64,000 bases of DNA from Gymnothorax reevesii. Its lineage: Eukaryota; Chordata; Actinopteri; Anguilliformes; Muraenidae. The position numbers and the translations under genes were made by a program. The DNA is taken from contig CM056573.1 of NCBI GenBank assembly GCA_029721435.1, positions 48,520,501 through 48,584,500 of the forward strand, read 5' to 3'. Under the pieces are notes generated by a model that ran no database searches, had not been told where the DNA came from, and was given only the letters and a program-made list of their open reading frames with translations. This document shows, piece by piece, positions 23,013 to 35,060 of the stretch (position 1 is the stretch's first letter; each line of letters opens with the position of its first letter).

Positions 23013-23235
23013 TATTTAAATGCCTCTTAATAGGTGATCTATCATCTACGTGGGAAACGATCGCAGCCATTGTGGCGTTCACTGGCTGACCCGTGTCACA
23101 TGACGACCCACCATTCATGGCTACAGATTTGAAACGACGCGATGGAGGAGTCGAGCAGGTTGGCAGGGGCACCCAGCTAGATACATACTGATCAGTGAGG
23201 CACTGATCAGTCACTGGCACACAGAAAATGCTACA
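23013..23235 (+). promoter_or_regulatory. hoxa1: candidate hoxa1 core promoter and 5' UTR
   Basis: A TATA-like TATTTAAA is at 23013-23020, about 215 bp before the ATG, the only such motif close upstream. The 10-bp palindrome ACTGATCAGT occurs twice 15 bp apart at 23187-23196 and 23202-23211, just before the coding region. No transcription start can be fixed from sequence alone. Confidence 0.35.
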
Positions 23236-23842
23236 ATGAGCTCCTTCCTTGATTACCCTGTGATTAGTGGCGATGGAGGATCCTGTTCTACGAAGGGGTT
23301 TCACCCAGACCACGGGATTTCAAGTTTCCAGTCGTGCTCTGTCACAGGTAATAATTGCGGCGATGACGATCACTTTATCGTGAGTAGACTTTCGCCTGGT
23401 GGAATTCCTTCCCACGCACACCAGTCAGCATCATACCAAACTCATAGTTCTTTAGGCTTCACATATGCCACCCATTCCGGTTGTGGTTCCGGCTATGGCA
23501 CACAGGCTGTTTGTCCAAGTTACAATCACTATTCAATGAGCCAGGACGTGGACTCCAATGTCAGCTACCCGCAATGTGCCCCAATAGTTTACTCCGGGAA
23601 CATTTCGTCATCTATGCTGCAGCATCACCAAGGTTACAGTGGATCTACGATGGGACAACTACAGTACACTCACGCCTCATATGGACATGAGCAAGTGAAC
23701 CTGTCTTTCGCTGCGTGCGGGAGTCACCTGTCCCCGCTGCATGTCGCCAGCCATGACACCTGCTGCTCACCCATGTCTGACAGTACTTCTCCGGCGCAGA
23801 CTTTCGATTGGATGAAAGTCAAGAGAAACCCCCCCAAAACTG
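23236..23842 (+). CDS. hoxa1: Hoxa1 homeodomain protein, coding exon 1
   Basis: Hoxa1 is the labial-class factor for early hindbrain (r3-r5) patterning, an early retinoic-acid target. This exon encodes residues 1-202 plus one base. It starts MSSFLDYPVISGDGGSCS, matching the family start (human HOXA1 begins with the closely similar MDNARMNSFLEYPILSSGD). Conserved blocks HGISSFQSC, PSYNHYS and YPQCAPIVYSGNIS follow. The Pbx motif TFDWMK is at residues 189-194, followed by VKRNPPKTG. The histidine run of mammalian HOXA1 is absent. The donor is AAAACTG/GTGAGT, phase 1. The joined protein is 323 residues. An in-frame upstream start was not needed. Confidence 0.97.
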
Positions 23843-24090
23843 GTGAGTGTCGTTCCTTTTTCAGCAAACCTATATTAGCGATAGGATGCAGTTATTGCGA
23901 TACACAGCCACAATAAAAAGTAAACGCGGATTAACATTTTATGAGCCAATCAGGCTGAACCTTATTAATGCGGAGTTTTTGGCTACTTCCACACGCATAG
24001 CCTATTTGTCCAGTAGTTTTGTTTAAGTTGCCATTCCCTCACTCGGATTTCACTAGCAGACAGTTACCTCAAATCACCTCTAACCCTCAG
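23843..24090 (+). other. hoxa1: hoxa1 intron
   Basis: The intron runs from GTGAGT to a strong polypyrimidine acceptor CCTCTAACCCTCAG and is only 248 bp, phase 1. It carries no repeats. Confidence 0.93.
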
Positions 24091-24455
24091 GTAAAGCTGG
24101 AGAATATGGCTTCGCTGGTCAGTCCAGCATGGTGAGGACCAACTTCAGCACCAAACAGCTGACAGAGCTCGAGAAGGAGTTCCACTTCAATAAGTACCTG
24201 ACCCGCGCCAGGCGCGTTGAGATCGCAGCAGCGCTTCAGCTCAACGAGACTCAGGTAAAAATTTGGTTCCAGAATCGGCGAATGAAGCAAAAGAAACGCG
24301 AAAAAGAAGGGCTGCTATCCCGATCGCCCAGCGCCCAGACAGACAGCGACGAAAAGACCGAAGATCGCTCAAGGAAATTGCCCTCCCCCGCTACTTCACC
24401 ATCCCCCGCCTCATCTCCGGCGTCCTCTACGGCTGACCCCTATACATCGGGATGA
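24091..24455 (+). CDS. hoxa1: Hoxa1, coding exon 2 with homeodomain
   Basis: GT completes codon 203 (GGT), restoring the family sequence [11 protein letters not shown]. The homeodomain is at about residues 214-273: [17 protein letters not shown], then [20 protein letters not shown] and [26 protein letters not shown] replaces the usual IAASLQ. The tail EGLLSRSPS onward is Ser/Pro rich and ends [10 protein letters not shown] before TGA. AATAAA signals at 25654-25659 and 25779-25784 suggest a 3' UTR of about 1.2-1.3 kb. Confidence 0.97.
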
Positions 24456-25784
24456 ACTGATTTCCTACAGCCAGTATCATCGTGATTTTGGGACCCAGCA
24501 TCACATGTAGTCTGTCAACTAAATGGCTCATTGACCTCGTATACAGTTACTAATGCATTAAGAATTAATGGATTTTAACGTGCTTATATGTAAATTATCA
24601 AGGTAATTGATAACCCCTGAAATCTTTACAATCGGATTAGGAACATTTATAAGGAATTTAAGATATTGTGATTTGTGTGAACTACTGTACGAGTGCTTAG
24701 GCTCACTAAGTGCAAAAAAAGTTTTGTTTACCAAAAGAGGGCGATGACGCCGCTAAAGTGTGTGCTATTTCTGTTGAATGCAAATTGCACTGACAAGTAA
24801 ACGGAAAGCAACTTTTGTTTAACCTTAAGCTATACAGTGTTGGGCAAGTTCACTTTTCGATTTAAGCGGAAATAATTTAAAATTGGTGTAGTTTTTGTTG
24901 ACATATAACATTCCCATGGAAAGTTGTGACCACACCACTATTTCATTCACCCTCCAGGCTAAAGGCTGCTGTATAGATTGTAGATTTTTATCTGCCACAA
25001 ACGTTACCTTTCAGCTGTGACCAAACATAGGCCCTATTTACTATTATTTCATTGCTTTTGTTCTGAGAGAGCGCAATGGCCAAAGTAAAAGTTACACAAT
25101 TCTAAACAGTGTTTTGTGAGCTTCAGGGCAGAATGTGTTATGAGATGTGCTTTTGAACTGTCAAGTGGGAAATTATGACATTTGATAGTGTGTTGTGGGT
25201 GAAGAGTAAGGCCGCGTACGATGTGTAATCGTTTAGTTTACTCGCATTCATATATTTTCCCCGGAAATCGATAGCAACACGATACAAATGCACAAGTAAT
25301 AGGCCTTTTGTTTGTTTTGTGCCTCATACTTCTCACTGTTTGCTCAGATGCGTAACCTTTAACATGATGTAAAACAAATACCTCATGAACACGATAAGTT
25401 CAAGTGAAGTGAAATTTAAAAGTAATACGGGCGGTAAAAGAGGTAAATTAGGCGGGCCTGGCCCGGTCTGGCTCCCTCTCAACGCTGCGCCTGAATTGCA
25501 CTAGAGTAAGCATACTTTTGTGAAGTGATTTATATGGAGCAACAATCGACACGGGTTTAAAACCTCAATAGGAAGAGTAGCCTATTTTACAGTTTCAATC
25601 TGTCTCCGAGTTATATTTGAGTCACGAGAGTGCTTTGGGCCACATGAATGTATAATAAAGTTTGTAAAGCTGCAATGAATCACATCCTACTGAGTTTTAT
25701 CAGTTGTGGATTTTTGTTAATGTAATGACTACGCTAAATTTATGTGTCTTGTATTCAAGAATTTACGGGTCAGTATTGAATAAA
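24456..25784 (+). other. hoxa1: probable hoxa1 3' UTR
   Basis: AT-rich sequence without gene-like open frames leads to candidate polyadenylation signals at 25654-25659 and 25779-25784. The extent is inferred. Confidence 0.45.
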
Positions 25785-26485
25785 CACATTCGCTTCCTCT
25801 ATCAGTGAAATATCTGTGATTCATCTTTTCAATTTTAATCTCACTATCAGGTATAATTAGTGTATCTGCTTTGTTTCAGTCTTTCTCTCCCTTTCCAGAG
25901 CAAGAACATGTTTTACATCAAAAGCTCTTAATCACATGTAACGGTTGATTATAAATGGTGTCAAAATGTTGACTTTTCTGAATATCCAAACATTTAAATT
26001 AATCTTTTAAGGACTATTCGTTTTGAATAGACTTTTAAACCTATGACACGATTGAACACATCCACACGGAATTACATGCTAAAGGCTTGACCTTCTAATC
26101 AGTATGCACACTATTGACAAGGCGGCAAGGATACGATGCAATTGATCCTTTCTGCTTGGGAAAATGTTAATGGGGGAGATACGGTGAAATAAACTCAACC
26201 ATTGTAACGTCAAGTATTCTGATCAGTTGTTCGAGAAGCACCTGAAATTTGCCTGAGCAGTATTCTATATATAGGCCTGATAAAATATTCAAATAAATCT
26301 AAACCTGCATCTCGAGTTTAAGATAGCCGTGAACATTAAACTTGTGTTTTGTGTCATGACTTCAGCACGAGTCATCATTCATGATGCTTCTTGCACCTGG
26401 TGAACTGTTGCGCCTGTGAGATTATATAAAAGCTAATTATGCTTCTTTACTTCAAAAGTCAATTGCTTAAATAAATCATAAAAAT

Positions 26486-26502
26486 TAAACCCAAATTGAA
26501 CC
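26486..26502 (-). promoter_or_regulatory. hoxa1: candidate DR5 retinoic acid response element
   Basis: On the minus strand the sequence reads GGTTCA, five bases, GGTTTA: a direct repeat with 5-bp spacing. The first half matches the mouse Hoxa1 3' RARE half-site; the second deviates at one position. It is about 2 kb downstream of the hoxa1 stop. A site this degenerate can arise by chance. Confidence 0.2.
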
Positions 26503-27728
26503 ATTCATATCGAAAAGGTCCACGTTAAAACAAGATAATACAAATACTTTTGAAAGTGAGCTGAAAATTCATGGATCAACTAGCCAGATGGAAAAATGGT
26601 CACTGTCGTATGACATACGCTACGCGCAATTTGGCAAAGCAATTGAATGGCATTGCTTCGCCATTGTAAGAATAAATCAATTTCTTGAAGACATGATATG
26701 CACTACAGCACATTTGCATTCATTCGGCACCAGGTATGAAAAATACACTCTAATAGAGTCCAGTGCTTCCGGGGCACAACACCCTGTATTTAAAGTAGCT
26801 ACCCTTGAGTTGATTTCACCCTGAATATTTTGTTGCGTTGACAGACTTTACCGTCAATTTCAGGAAACAGAGACGACTGAAATCCCAATTTGATAAATTG
26901 CACGCATTAGCTGGTATAGATACAATTTAAAATGGGTTTATATGGAAAATTAATTATACATTAATTGTTGGCAACACTGCTAATTGTTCCGAATGTCTTA
27001 TGGGGTGGTCCTTCGTGTGCAGCTAAATTAACGCTGCAGTTCCCATGTCCAAAACTGTTGAAAGTCTCCTCTTATCAAATACGCATGGGTATGAAGATTT
27101 AAAGTTGGATATTGTTAAAACAATGGTATTGGCCTATTATATACCAATTGCTTGTATAATATCAGTGCGTTATATACTGACGTATTCATTAGAGTTAGCA
27201 GAGTTCTAGTAAATTACGCATGCAGAAAAGCACGGCGACATTAATTAAATCTTACGAGGTTTAAAATCCAGATCATATCAGGCGGTGAGTATCCCAAAAG
27301 CACATCTAACTTACATATTTGAAACTACTGACTGTATGTGATAGAATGAATTGCTAAACCGAGATGAACAACTATGCCCTCTTGAAACCTATGGCAACAG
27401 TATAAATGATTTATTTTAAAAAATCTGTAATATATCAGCATAAAAATGTATTTCACGGACGTTTATATTGGGTAAATTCGCAACAAAAATAAATAAATGT
27501 TCGAAAATCTGCTATGTAATCCTGTCTTAGATCTTCAATCCAAACTTTGCATATGAGGCCATTTCCAAAATGAATTCAGTTCATAAAGTTGACGGAAAAT
27601 ACCCAGACCAGGAGGATATTGTATAGCCTACTCATTTGTTGAAAACGAACTAATACTTACTCACTTGTTTTTAAAAAGTCAAAATCGCATTATTGGACTG
27701 TAATAATATTTCCAGGGATAAAAATAAA

Positions 27729-27735
27729 TAAATAA

Positions 27736-27771
<36 letters not shown>
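27729..27771. repeat. AAT trinucleotide repeat
   Basis: About a dozen AAT/ATA units after an AAAT-rich lead-in. Confidence 0.9.
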
Positions 27772-27774
<3 letters not shown>

Positions 27775-29020
27775 AACGGTTTAATTGGCCTATACCGAAC
27801 ACCTAAACCGCTTAAAAACAATGTGTTGCAGAAGTGGCCACGCACATAAAAATCAGATAAATTTAATAAATTGTTTATTCGGTTGTTTTTCCTTTTGTCA
27901 GTCAGGCGTTCTCATGTTTATACACCATACATAGATTCGCTATGCAGTTGCGTTTTATATGGTATTGTCCTGAAATAATTAAATAAATAAATAAATAAAT
28001 AGAAGAAAAATGAAGCTGATGAAGCAGATTTGCCCTTTTTCCGGAGTTTATTAGTCCATCATCATGAGACCGTTACCCCGTGCGTTCTCGTGAGCATTAC
28101 TACTCAGCAATTCTGAAATTATCTAAGATATGCCTATTTAGGACTAACAGGTCTGTTGTGTGCACATATTGAAATATATGCAATCCAAATGTAAAGATGT
28201 TAATATAAACTTCATTATGCGTGGGCCTGTCGCATTTTGGACCGCGAGCACATAAACGTTCATTTGCCGAAGAAATTCCCCAGAGGTTCGTTGGTACACC
28301 TTTAATTCTCTTGTGCCTTCGTCAAACTCAACAAGTCAAAAACTTATGTCCACTCTAGTTCAAATGTTTTAAGTCTCTGGTAAGATTTTCTATGCGCTTG
28401 CATGATTAAAAGAAAAAGTAAAACTCTCACAAATACAACCTGACACTTATTGCTCACCAACCCCAGACCATGTCGCAGAATAGGATGCTGAAAGACATGA
28501 GGTTGGTAGGCATAAAATGTTTTGGGTAAATAGTAATTTTTTTGAACTTTTATTACTTTGAAAGAAAGTAGTAGAGACAGAATTTGTGGCGCTTGCTATA
28601 GGACTAAATCAGTTTAATGTAGGCCTAATTTTTCAGAGACGTGACCATGATGTTCTGATAATGAAATTTTATCGTCATTTAATTTGCTGAAATTACATTT
28701 GCAGGACGTCTTGCATTCGTCTTTGTGCTGACCATTTCTATTCCTAAAAATTTGTTTTTTATGTCACAGATAGCCATAATTACTCTTTATGTTAAGAGCA
28801 ATATGATATTGTATATACAATACACTGTCATTACATTTAGGCTTATTCATGATTTAATTTATTACTATGAAATATGTACTAATCACGTCGGACAGAAGTT
28901 AATGGAAATAATAATTAGATTTATTATTTTGAGACTGTGTGCCCACCAACCGCGTTCATACTCTGCACTAAAATGATTTTAATATAAGCAAGTAGGCCAC
29001 ACTGTTTTAAACTTACACCT

Positions 29021-29149
29021 TTTGTTGCCAGTTATTTTAACTGTAATTTTACAATAAGAATTACAGAGTTCTGTGTATGTTAAGTGTAAACCACAGTTAA
29101 ATGCACGCAGGACTAGCCTACACTTACAGTTAAAATAACTGGCAAAAAA
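29021..29149. repeat. 129-bp inverted repeat (hairpin / small MITE)
   Basis: GCCAGTTATTTTAACTGTA at 29027-29045 is exactly complementary to 29125-29143; the pairing extends a few bases outward (TTTTG versus CAAAAAAG). The loop is about 79 bp. There is no coding potential. It may be a tiny MITE or an imported hairpin. Confidence 0.6.
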
Positions 29150-29950
29150 GTGCGAGTTTCTAATATAGTGAAATGTGTTATCAAAATATGTCTACTCTCC
29201 ATCTCAACCAAATAACATAAATAAATCTTCAATTTCTCAAAAATATTTCTGTGACGTTTTTAGGTACCAAAGCAATTATTTTTGACACCAAATTTGTTAG
29301 ATTTGAATGGCTTTGACTTTGTAAAACAATATATTTAAATGACACATTTTAGTGACAGCTTTCCCAGGGGACCTGGATAATGACAACAGCCAATAGCACG
29401 AAAAAACCCTTATCTCTCACAGTCTCGCATAGCCATTTCCATACTCTTTCAGGTCGATGACTGCTGAATTTACTTTTATTTCACTTATTCACGTCGTTGT
29501 TGTTGTTGTTAAAAGGCCATGATGGTGATTTCCTTGACGACCACAACATTCTCTCCTTATGTAAGATATTTTCAACAAAGAAAGAAACATGGAATGATTA
29601 TTTCATCATCTTACATCAGCTCTTATATATGTTGGATGAGATAAATCCCAAATTTTATGTCAGAGGTTTGAATACTTTGAAGGCAAATAGAGGAACACAT
29701 ATGATCCCCCGATCTATTCATTCCCCGGTTTGAAACACCTTTTGGACTTATGTATACCGTTAGAAAACTATTACGCAGATAACAGAGGTGGCGCCATTCA
29801 ATTTCCTGGCGATCAAATACCTAAAATTTGATTCGTTTTATGCATGCTAGGAATCATAGGTTTTCGTAGCAAAATGATATTTCTGAAGTTGTCACGTCTT
29901 TTAAATGTGCAAAATGAATTTGAAATCACAGAAATACTCTCTCTCTCTCG

Positions 29951-29952
<2 letters not shown>

Positions 29953-29983
<31 letters not shown>
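29953..29983. repeat. CA dinucleotide repeat
   Basis: About 15 CA units preceded by CTCT-rich sequence. Confidence 0.9.
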
Positions 29984-29985
<2 letters not shown>

Positions 29986-30639
29986 ACAGACACACAGGAG
30001 AGGTGAGAGTATCTGCATGGTTTATGCAAGAGAAGAAAATATAATTTATGCCTATTTGATCAATATCTGAGAATTATGGTTGGCAAAGCCAGCAAGCTGA
30101 AAAGTGTATTTCCAATGGTCATCAAGTCAGCGGTGGATTTCCTTATAACACTGGATCCCAGGATTAACGAGTGTTTTTAAGAGATTTTTAAGCAAAGGAT
30201 GTTTCTCGTTTCGTTGGTTAGTTTAGAGCGAAATGAAGAGGCGCTTTAGTTACGAATGTGTTTGGAAACCCCAGTTATTTTACGAACGATCATAAGAGTT
30301 ATTTAAAGAGGTTCTTCGCATAAAGAGGCTTTCGGAAAACCCACTGCTGATTCACGCAATTTAATTTTTATGCACCATTAAGAATCGTTACCCTTTGAAC
30401 ATACGAATGAACAAAACATTCTGTTATCCATGCCGCTATTATTTCACCAGAGACAGGGAACGATTAAAATTAACCTAAAATATATACCTGCTGCAGACAG
30501 GAGGACGACATAATCTTGCTCCTTTCAAAATTCTAAAGAATATCATTGTCCTTTGATTGGCAACCATGGCAATGTATGTTCTGTCACAGAAAATAAGTGA
30601 ACTCAAAATTATTTTAAGTTTACTGGGAATTTAGATTAT

Positions 30640-31100
30640 TATTTTATTTACTGAAGAAAAGAATGTTATCCAACTCCTGCATCACTCATGGGGAAAAAGT
30701 AATTGCTCCCATAAACTTACTGTTTGGTTGTGTCATTCCTCTAGCTGCAACAACTGCGAACTAACACCTCTGATAGATCAGTCTTTCAGAACGTTGGGGA
30801 GGAATTTTGGTTTACTCTTCACAAAATTGCTTCAGTTCAGCCTCAATGGAGAGTGTTCGAGTAAACTGTTCATATAAGTTTCTGCCATAGCATCTCCACA
30901 CAGTTCAAGGCAGGGTGTTGAGACGACAGACCACTCCAAAACCTTAAATTTGTTCCTTTCATGCCATTCAGAGATGGACTTGCTTTTGTGCTTTGAATTG
31001 TTCTCTTGCTGCATAGTCCAGTTGTGTTTGACCTTAATGCCAAGGACTGATGATCTTGCAGGGAGTTCCCAATAATGTAGGTTAATGAACTGGGCTACTC
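30640..31100 (-). pseudogene. Tc1-like transposase fragment
   Basis: The minus-strand translation resembles the C-terminal third of fish Tc1-like transposases: SKSISEWHERNKFKVLEW continuing into a degraded block that replaces the normal PSQSPDLNPIE. The flanking GTAATTGCTCCC-type text is shared with the related element at about 49571-51830. No terminal repeats were found, so it is a fragment. Boundaries are approximate. Confidence 0.55.
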
Positions 31101-32099
31101 CCAATGCGCCTTCCTATTTGTCCGTACGCCTATATATATATCGCCTACATTCTCACAATCCCCTTTCGTCTCATTTCTACGTCCCTCCCACCCCTCCCCT
31201 CTCCAAGAAGGAAGCAAGAAAAAGCCACCACCTGAGACCCCAGGGGGCTTGGGAGCCACACGGACTCCGACAAGAGATGAGAGCCCCACCCTGAGTAAAG
31301 CCACCTGGGGGGCGCCCAATGTCCGCACAATCACAGACCAAGTCCAACACCGCACCCGCCCCGATCTCCTATCCACAATCCCACCCAATAGTCTCCTCTA
31401 CTTTGGAAGTGGTCCAGAATTCATTAAATTCTCCTTAAAGATTTTCAGGTAGAGAAAAGAGTTCATGGCTGATCTTAAAAGGGTTGATGAGGCACCAGGT
31501 AAGTATTGATTCAACTTATCAAGGCAATTGATAAAATAGCACATTCATTTATTAATTAATTCTACTATAGTGAATATCGATATTTTCTTAGTGCTGGGTT
31601 AAAAAAAATTGCACCATACTGACCCTTTCCTCATAAGATGGGATACACTTGGTTTGCTAATAAATCCAGTTCCTTCATTTGAAAAACAGGCCATGTTTCG
31701 CTCAGTGATGTTCACACTGGACTCTGCACTGTGCCTGTTTTGGTGCCTGAGCAATTCTGTGCGGCGCCCATAAACCCAAAATAATACGTAGAATGATTAG
31801 GCAGCTTACAACTCTGTGCTGCCGAGAGGGTGGAAACTGATGGCTTTCAATACAATGTTAGACCACACAAGAACTGTTAATAAGATTAACTCCCAAACAA
31901 GTGTCACAAGTCATTCTACCGTGAAACAAATGAACAGTATTACTGCAGATAAGTGACAAAATATTGGAAAACTTGAATAAATCACTGGAAGTGCATTATG
32001 GCTGCAAATGCTTCCGTGTGTACACTGCATGGAATAATTAAGAGATTAAACTTGTGTTATGTTCTGTGGTGTGTATAGAAATACTGAACCTACCCAGTT
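31101..32099. other. noncoding, GC-rich insert of unknown origin
   Basis: From about 31150 to 31400 the DNA is C-rich and much more GC-rich than its surroundings; the overlapping open frames on both strands reflect composition. I do not recognise the repeat it may come from. The remainder is unremarkable. Confidence 0.3.
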
Positions 32100-32640
32100 G
32101 ACCCCAATTTTAGATCATGATGGCAGGGGGAAAACGCGTGAATGAATCTAAGAGAGAGTCCATTATTTGGGCCATGGTGGTGGGAACTTCAGTCACAAAG
32201 ACTGCACAACTTGTTGCTGTTTCAATATAAACAGCTAAAATGGAGGCCTATGTCTACAAATGCAATCTTCATTCCACAATAATTGGGACAGTATGTAAAA
32301 TTCAGAAGGACAAGTGATTTGTAAATTATATTTACCAACATTAAATTGAAAACCGCACAAAAGAAAAATATTTGAAGTTTCACCTGATCAACTGCATTGG
32401 ATTCTGTAAATATTTTTGAATTCCTAATGGGCAGAATCAAAAAGTTGTTAGAATCTTAAGGCAAATACCTGCTTGGAACATTTCATGGCCGGGTAAAGAG
32501 GCGAATATGACTGGTGGTCACAGACGGGTAATAGGCACAGATCATCCCTTCAAAACAATAAATCCTGATGTTTTCCACAATAATTTTTCAGAAACAACAA
32601 TACGTTCAAATTGAAAACACTTCAGACTATCAGGTGTCAC
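32100..32640 (+). pseudogene. Tc1/mariner remnants
   Basis: At 32145-32230 the plus strand reads KRESIIWAMVVGTSVTKTAQLV, resembling the start of a Tc1-type helix-turn-helix. This is interrupted at about 32265 by sequence beginning CACAATAATTGGGACAGTAT, typical of a fish Tc1 terminal region. Everything is degenerate. Confidence 0.35.
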
Positions 32641-33540
32641 TGGTTCTCCTCGTTAAAGGGCATATAAAGTCAATTCTCATACGGTACATTGAACGTCCAA
32701 TGTTCACAAACAAATCACGCTTTTGTTGACATCTTGCATTGTCACAAGACCAATTTCAGTCACATAAACCAGTGTTTTGTGTCCATGCTAGATAATTCTT
32801 CTATTTCGGTTCGTTTGCGCAGGTGCGGCTTGCTGATTGGCCAATTAACAAAAACAATGGGAATCGACTTTAGATGCCCTTTAAGGTAACATGATAATCA
32901 TTCATTTGGACTCACAATTTGGAGCACTTTCAATCAGCCTTATTCAAAATTGTGTTAAGGTGTTTCTAATCTTTGTCTTTGATTTAATTTAAGCAATTTA
33001 AATGATGATGAAATGCAGGTTGGATCACTTGATGTTCCAAAAAGTAGCACGGAAGTTCAAGAGCAGTTTACTTCTCATAAAGCATAGGCCTACTTAAGAA
33101 TAAATTATTTTTCTGAACTGAATTTAGCCTATTATTTAATCACCTGTCGATTGCACCAAGAAGGAAATTTCTTTAATGGCAAATGATTAATCTCTCAATT
33201 AGAACTTGTGTAAAAAAAACGAAAATGACCGATAACATAGTGACCGATAGTGGCTTTTGCCTCGGTCGCTGCCAGGTCAATAACAGGTAGAGGCTGAGTA
33301 ATATAGCCGGCGTCCGGTTAAATTGTTTCAAATGTCCAGTTATTGAGCCGGATGAAGTGGGGGCGCACGTCCTATTTTAGAAGTTACATCCGGGTCAATA
33401 AAGCAAAAGCTTGAATAATCGAGCCGATGTCCGGGTCAATAGGCCACACCGATAGCATGTCATCACTAATAATTGTTCTTAAGGGATGTTCTGTGCCCAT
33501 CTAATTTTTTGGTCTGGGACCGCCACTGGCGATTAGGTAA
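32641..33540. other. noncoding; degenerate short repeats
   Basis: No gene is supported. Between 33280 and 33450 a motif like GAGCCG(N)GTCCGGGTCAATA recurs in diverged form about three times. Nothing else is recognised. Confidence 0.3.
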
Positions 33541-34300
33541 CAGGTGATTCAGCTGGGCATGAAATGATCCGTCGCACTCGTTTACCAGCAAGAAGATTCA
33601 ATGTTCACGATTTCGTCGAAAGCTGCGTGAGCCAAGTCATATAGTAGAAGATCAAAGTTTCTAGGTCTGCTGTCACACGGAATTCAGGGATTAACCCATT
33701 GACAGCCCATAATATAGTGATAAGATAGGAGCCATCTACGTGCGTAAAAGACGTGACCGAATGCCAGAATTGGATTCACATGACCCTCAGCTGGCACCTG
33801 TCACGTTTATGAATTTTGACGTGACCACATGGGCTTGAAAATATACCTTATTTACCAGCGTCAGTGAACACGATCCGTCGTGGCATCATTAAATGCAAAT
33901 TATGACTCAACTTTGTAAAGAGGAAATCATCTATCAACATTATTAAGAAGCATCGCTGACTTATTTGGGCTTGAGCTCACCTGTACATTCGTGAAGTGAA
34001 AAGGGGTGCCGTGGTCCGATAAGTTCATCTTTCAAATTGTTTTTGGTAATAATGGTTGTCTTGTTCTCAGGGGCAAAGAGGAGTGGGTCATCCTGACCGT
34101 TTTAAGCAACATGTAGAGAAACCCGCGTCTGTTGGGTTATAGTCTGGGGCTGAATTAGTAGGTTACATAATCCACGCAGTGTGGTGGGCCTTCATGAGGA
34201 CTTTCCCAAAAGTAGTCTTTTTAGGGATGCCCCTGATAGTTTTTCAACGGCGGTCAAACCAGCCTGTACTTCAAAATATAGGGCAATGGCAGCCCCAGAG
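33541..34300 (+). pseudogene. Tc1-like transposase fossil
   Basis: The stretch aligns by eye with the better preserved element at 62067-63661: shared segments include the GTGAACACGATCCGTCG region, ...GGGCTTGAGCTCA..., the catalytic TCTGATGAG-type site (here CCGATAAG), and CATCTTTCAAATTGTTTTTGG. Stops and small deletions are throughout. It merges on the right into the tandem array at 34413. Confidence 0.5.
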
Positions 34301-34412
34301 GCTCACGTCGTTAAGATAAACAAAATGGTGAAGTTTTTGGTGATGGATGGACGCATGCACGGATGGAACCCAGTACCATAGCTCCTGTGCCACTCAGGCG
34401 CACTCAGGAGCT

Positions 34413-35060
34413 AATTAGGAGCCTGTAACTGAAATATTTGATGAGATAAAGCAAATTGTCAAAGTTTTTGGTGATATTTTGAGGCCAGTGACCTTGAAAA
34501 ATATAGGCCAAGGGCACATCATTTGTAGGCCTTTATGAGATGCATGTCCAGTAAAAATTAGGAGCCTGTCAGTGAAATAGTTGATGAGATTAAGCAAAAT
34601 GTCAAAGTTTTTGGTGATATTTATAGGCTAGTGACCTTGAAAGATAGGGCAAGGTCACCTTTAGGCACATCATTTGTAGATCTTTATGAGATGTATGTCC
34701 AGTGAAAATTAGGAGCCTGTTACTGAAATTGTTGATGAGATAACAGAAAATATTTAAGTTTTTGGTGATATTTTTAGGCCAGTGACCTTGAAAAATATGC
34801 CAAGGTCATCGTTAGGCATGTCATTAATGGGCCTTTATGAGATGCATGTCCAGTAAGAATTAGGAGCCTGTAACTGAAATAGTTGATGAGATAAAGCAAA
34901 ATGTTGAAGTTTTTGGTGATATTTTGAGGCCAGTGACCTTGAAAAAATAGGCCAAGGTCACCTTTAGGCACATCATTTGTAGGCATTTATGAGATACAGG
35001 TCCAGTAAAAATTAGGAGCCTGTAAACTGAAATTGTTGATGAAATGAAAGTAAAATGTGT
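34413..35060. repeat. ~150-bp tandem repeat, about 4.3 copies
   Basis: Copies begin with AATTAGGAGCCTGT at about 34413, 34556, 34707, 34858 and 35008 (the last truncated). Each full unit holds TGACCTTGA followed 11-12 bp later by CAAGGTCA or its remnant. Flanks on both sides share a GCATGCACGGATGGA-like segment followed by CCATAGCTCC, so the array seems to sit inside a longer repeated unit. Confidence 0.9.

Larger units (their letters stand above)
25785..30600. promoter_or_regulatory. hoxa1 downstream region, unique and repeat-poor
   Basis: No gene is supported in 4.8 kb; the open frames at 26588-26824 and 28725-28976 have no recognisable domain. Except for AAT and CA microsatellites and one inverted repeat (29021-29149) the DNA appears unique. 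In other vertebrates this side of Hoxa1 holds the retinoic-acid-responsive 3' enhancers, so regulatory content is likely but not shown. Confidence 0.4.

Noticed and set aside
27578..27592. AGTTCA-TAA-AGTTGA direct repeat
   Set aside because: The spacing is 3, not the 2 or 5 typical of Hox retinoic-acid elements, and the second half is off-consensus.
33273..33289. DR5-like AGGTCA-n5-AGGTAG
   Set aside because: It falls in degenerate repeat sequence far from hoxa1 and the second half-site is poor; no reason to prefer it over chance.
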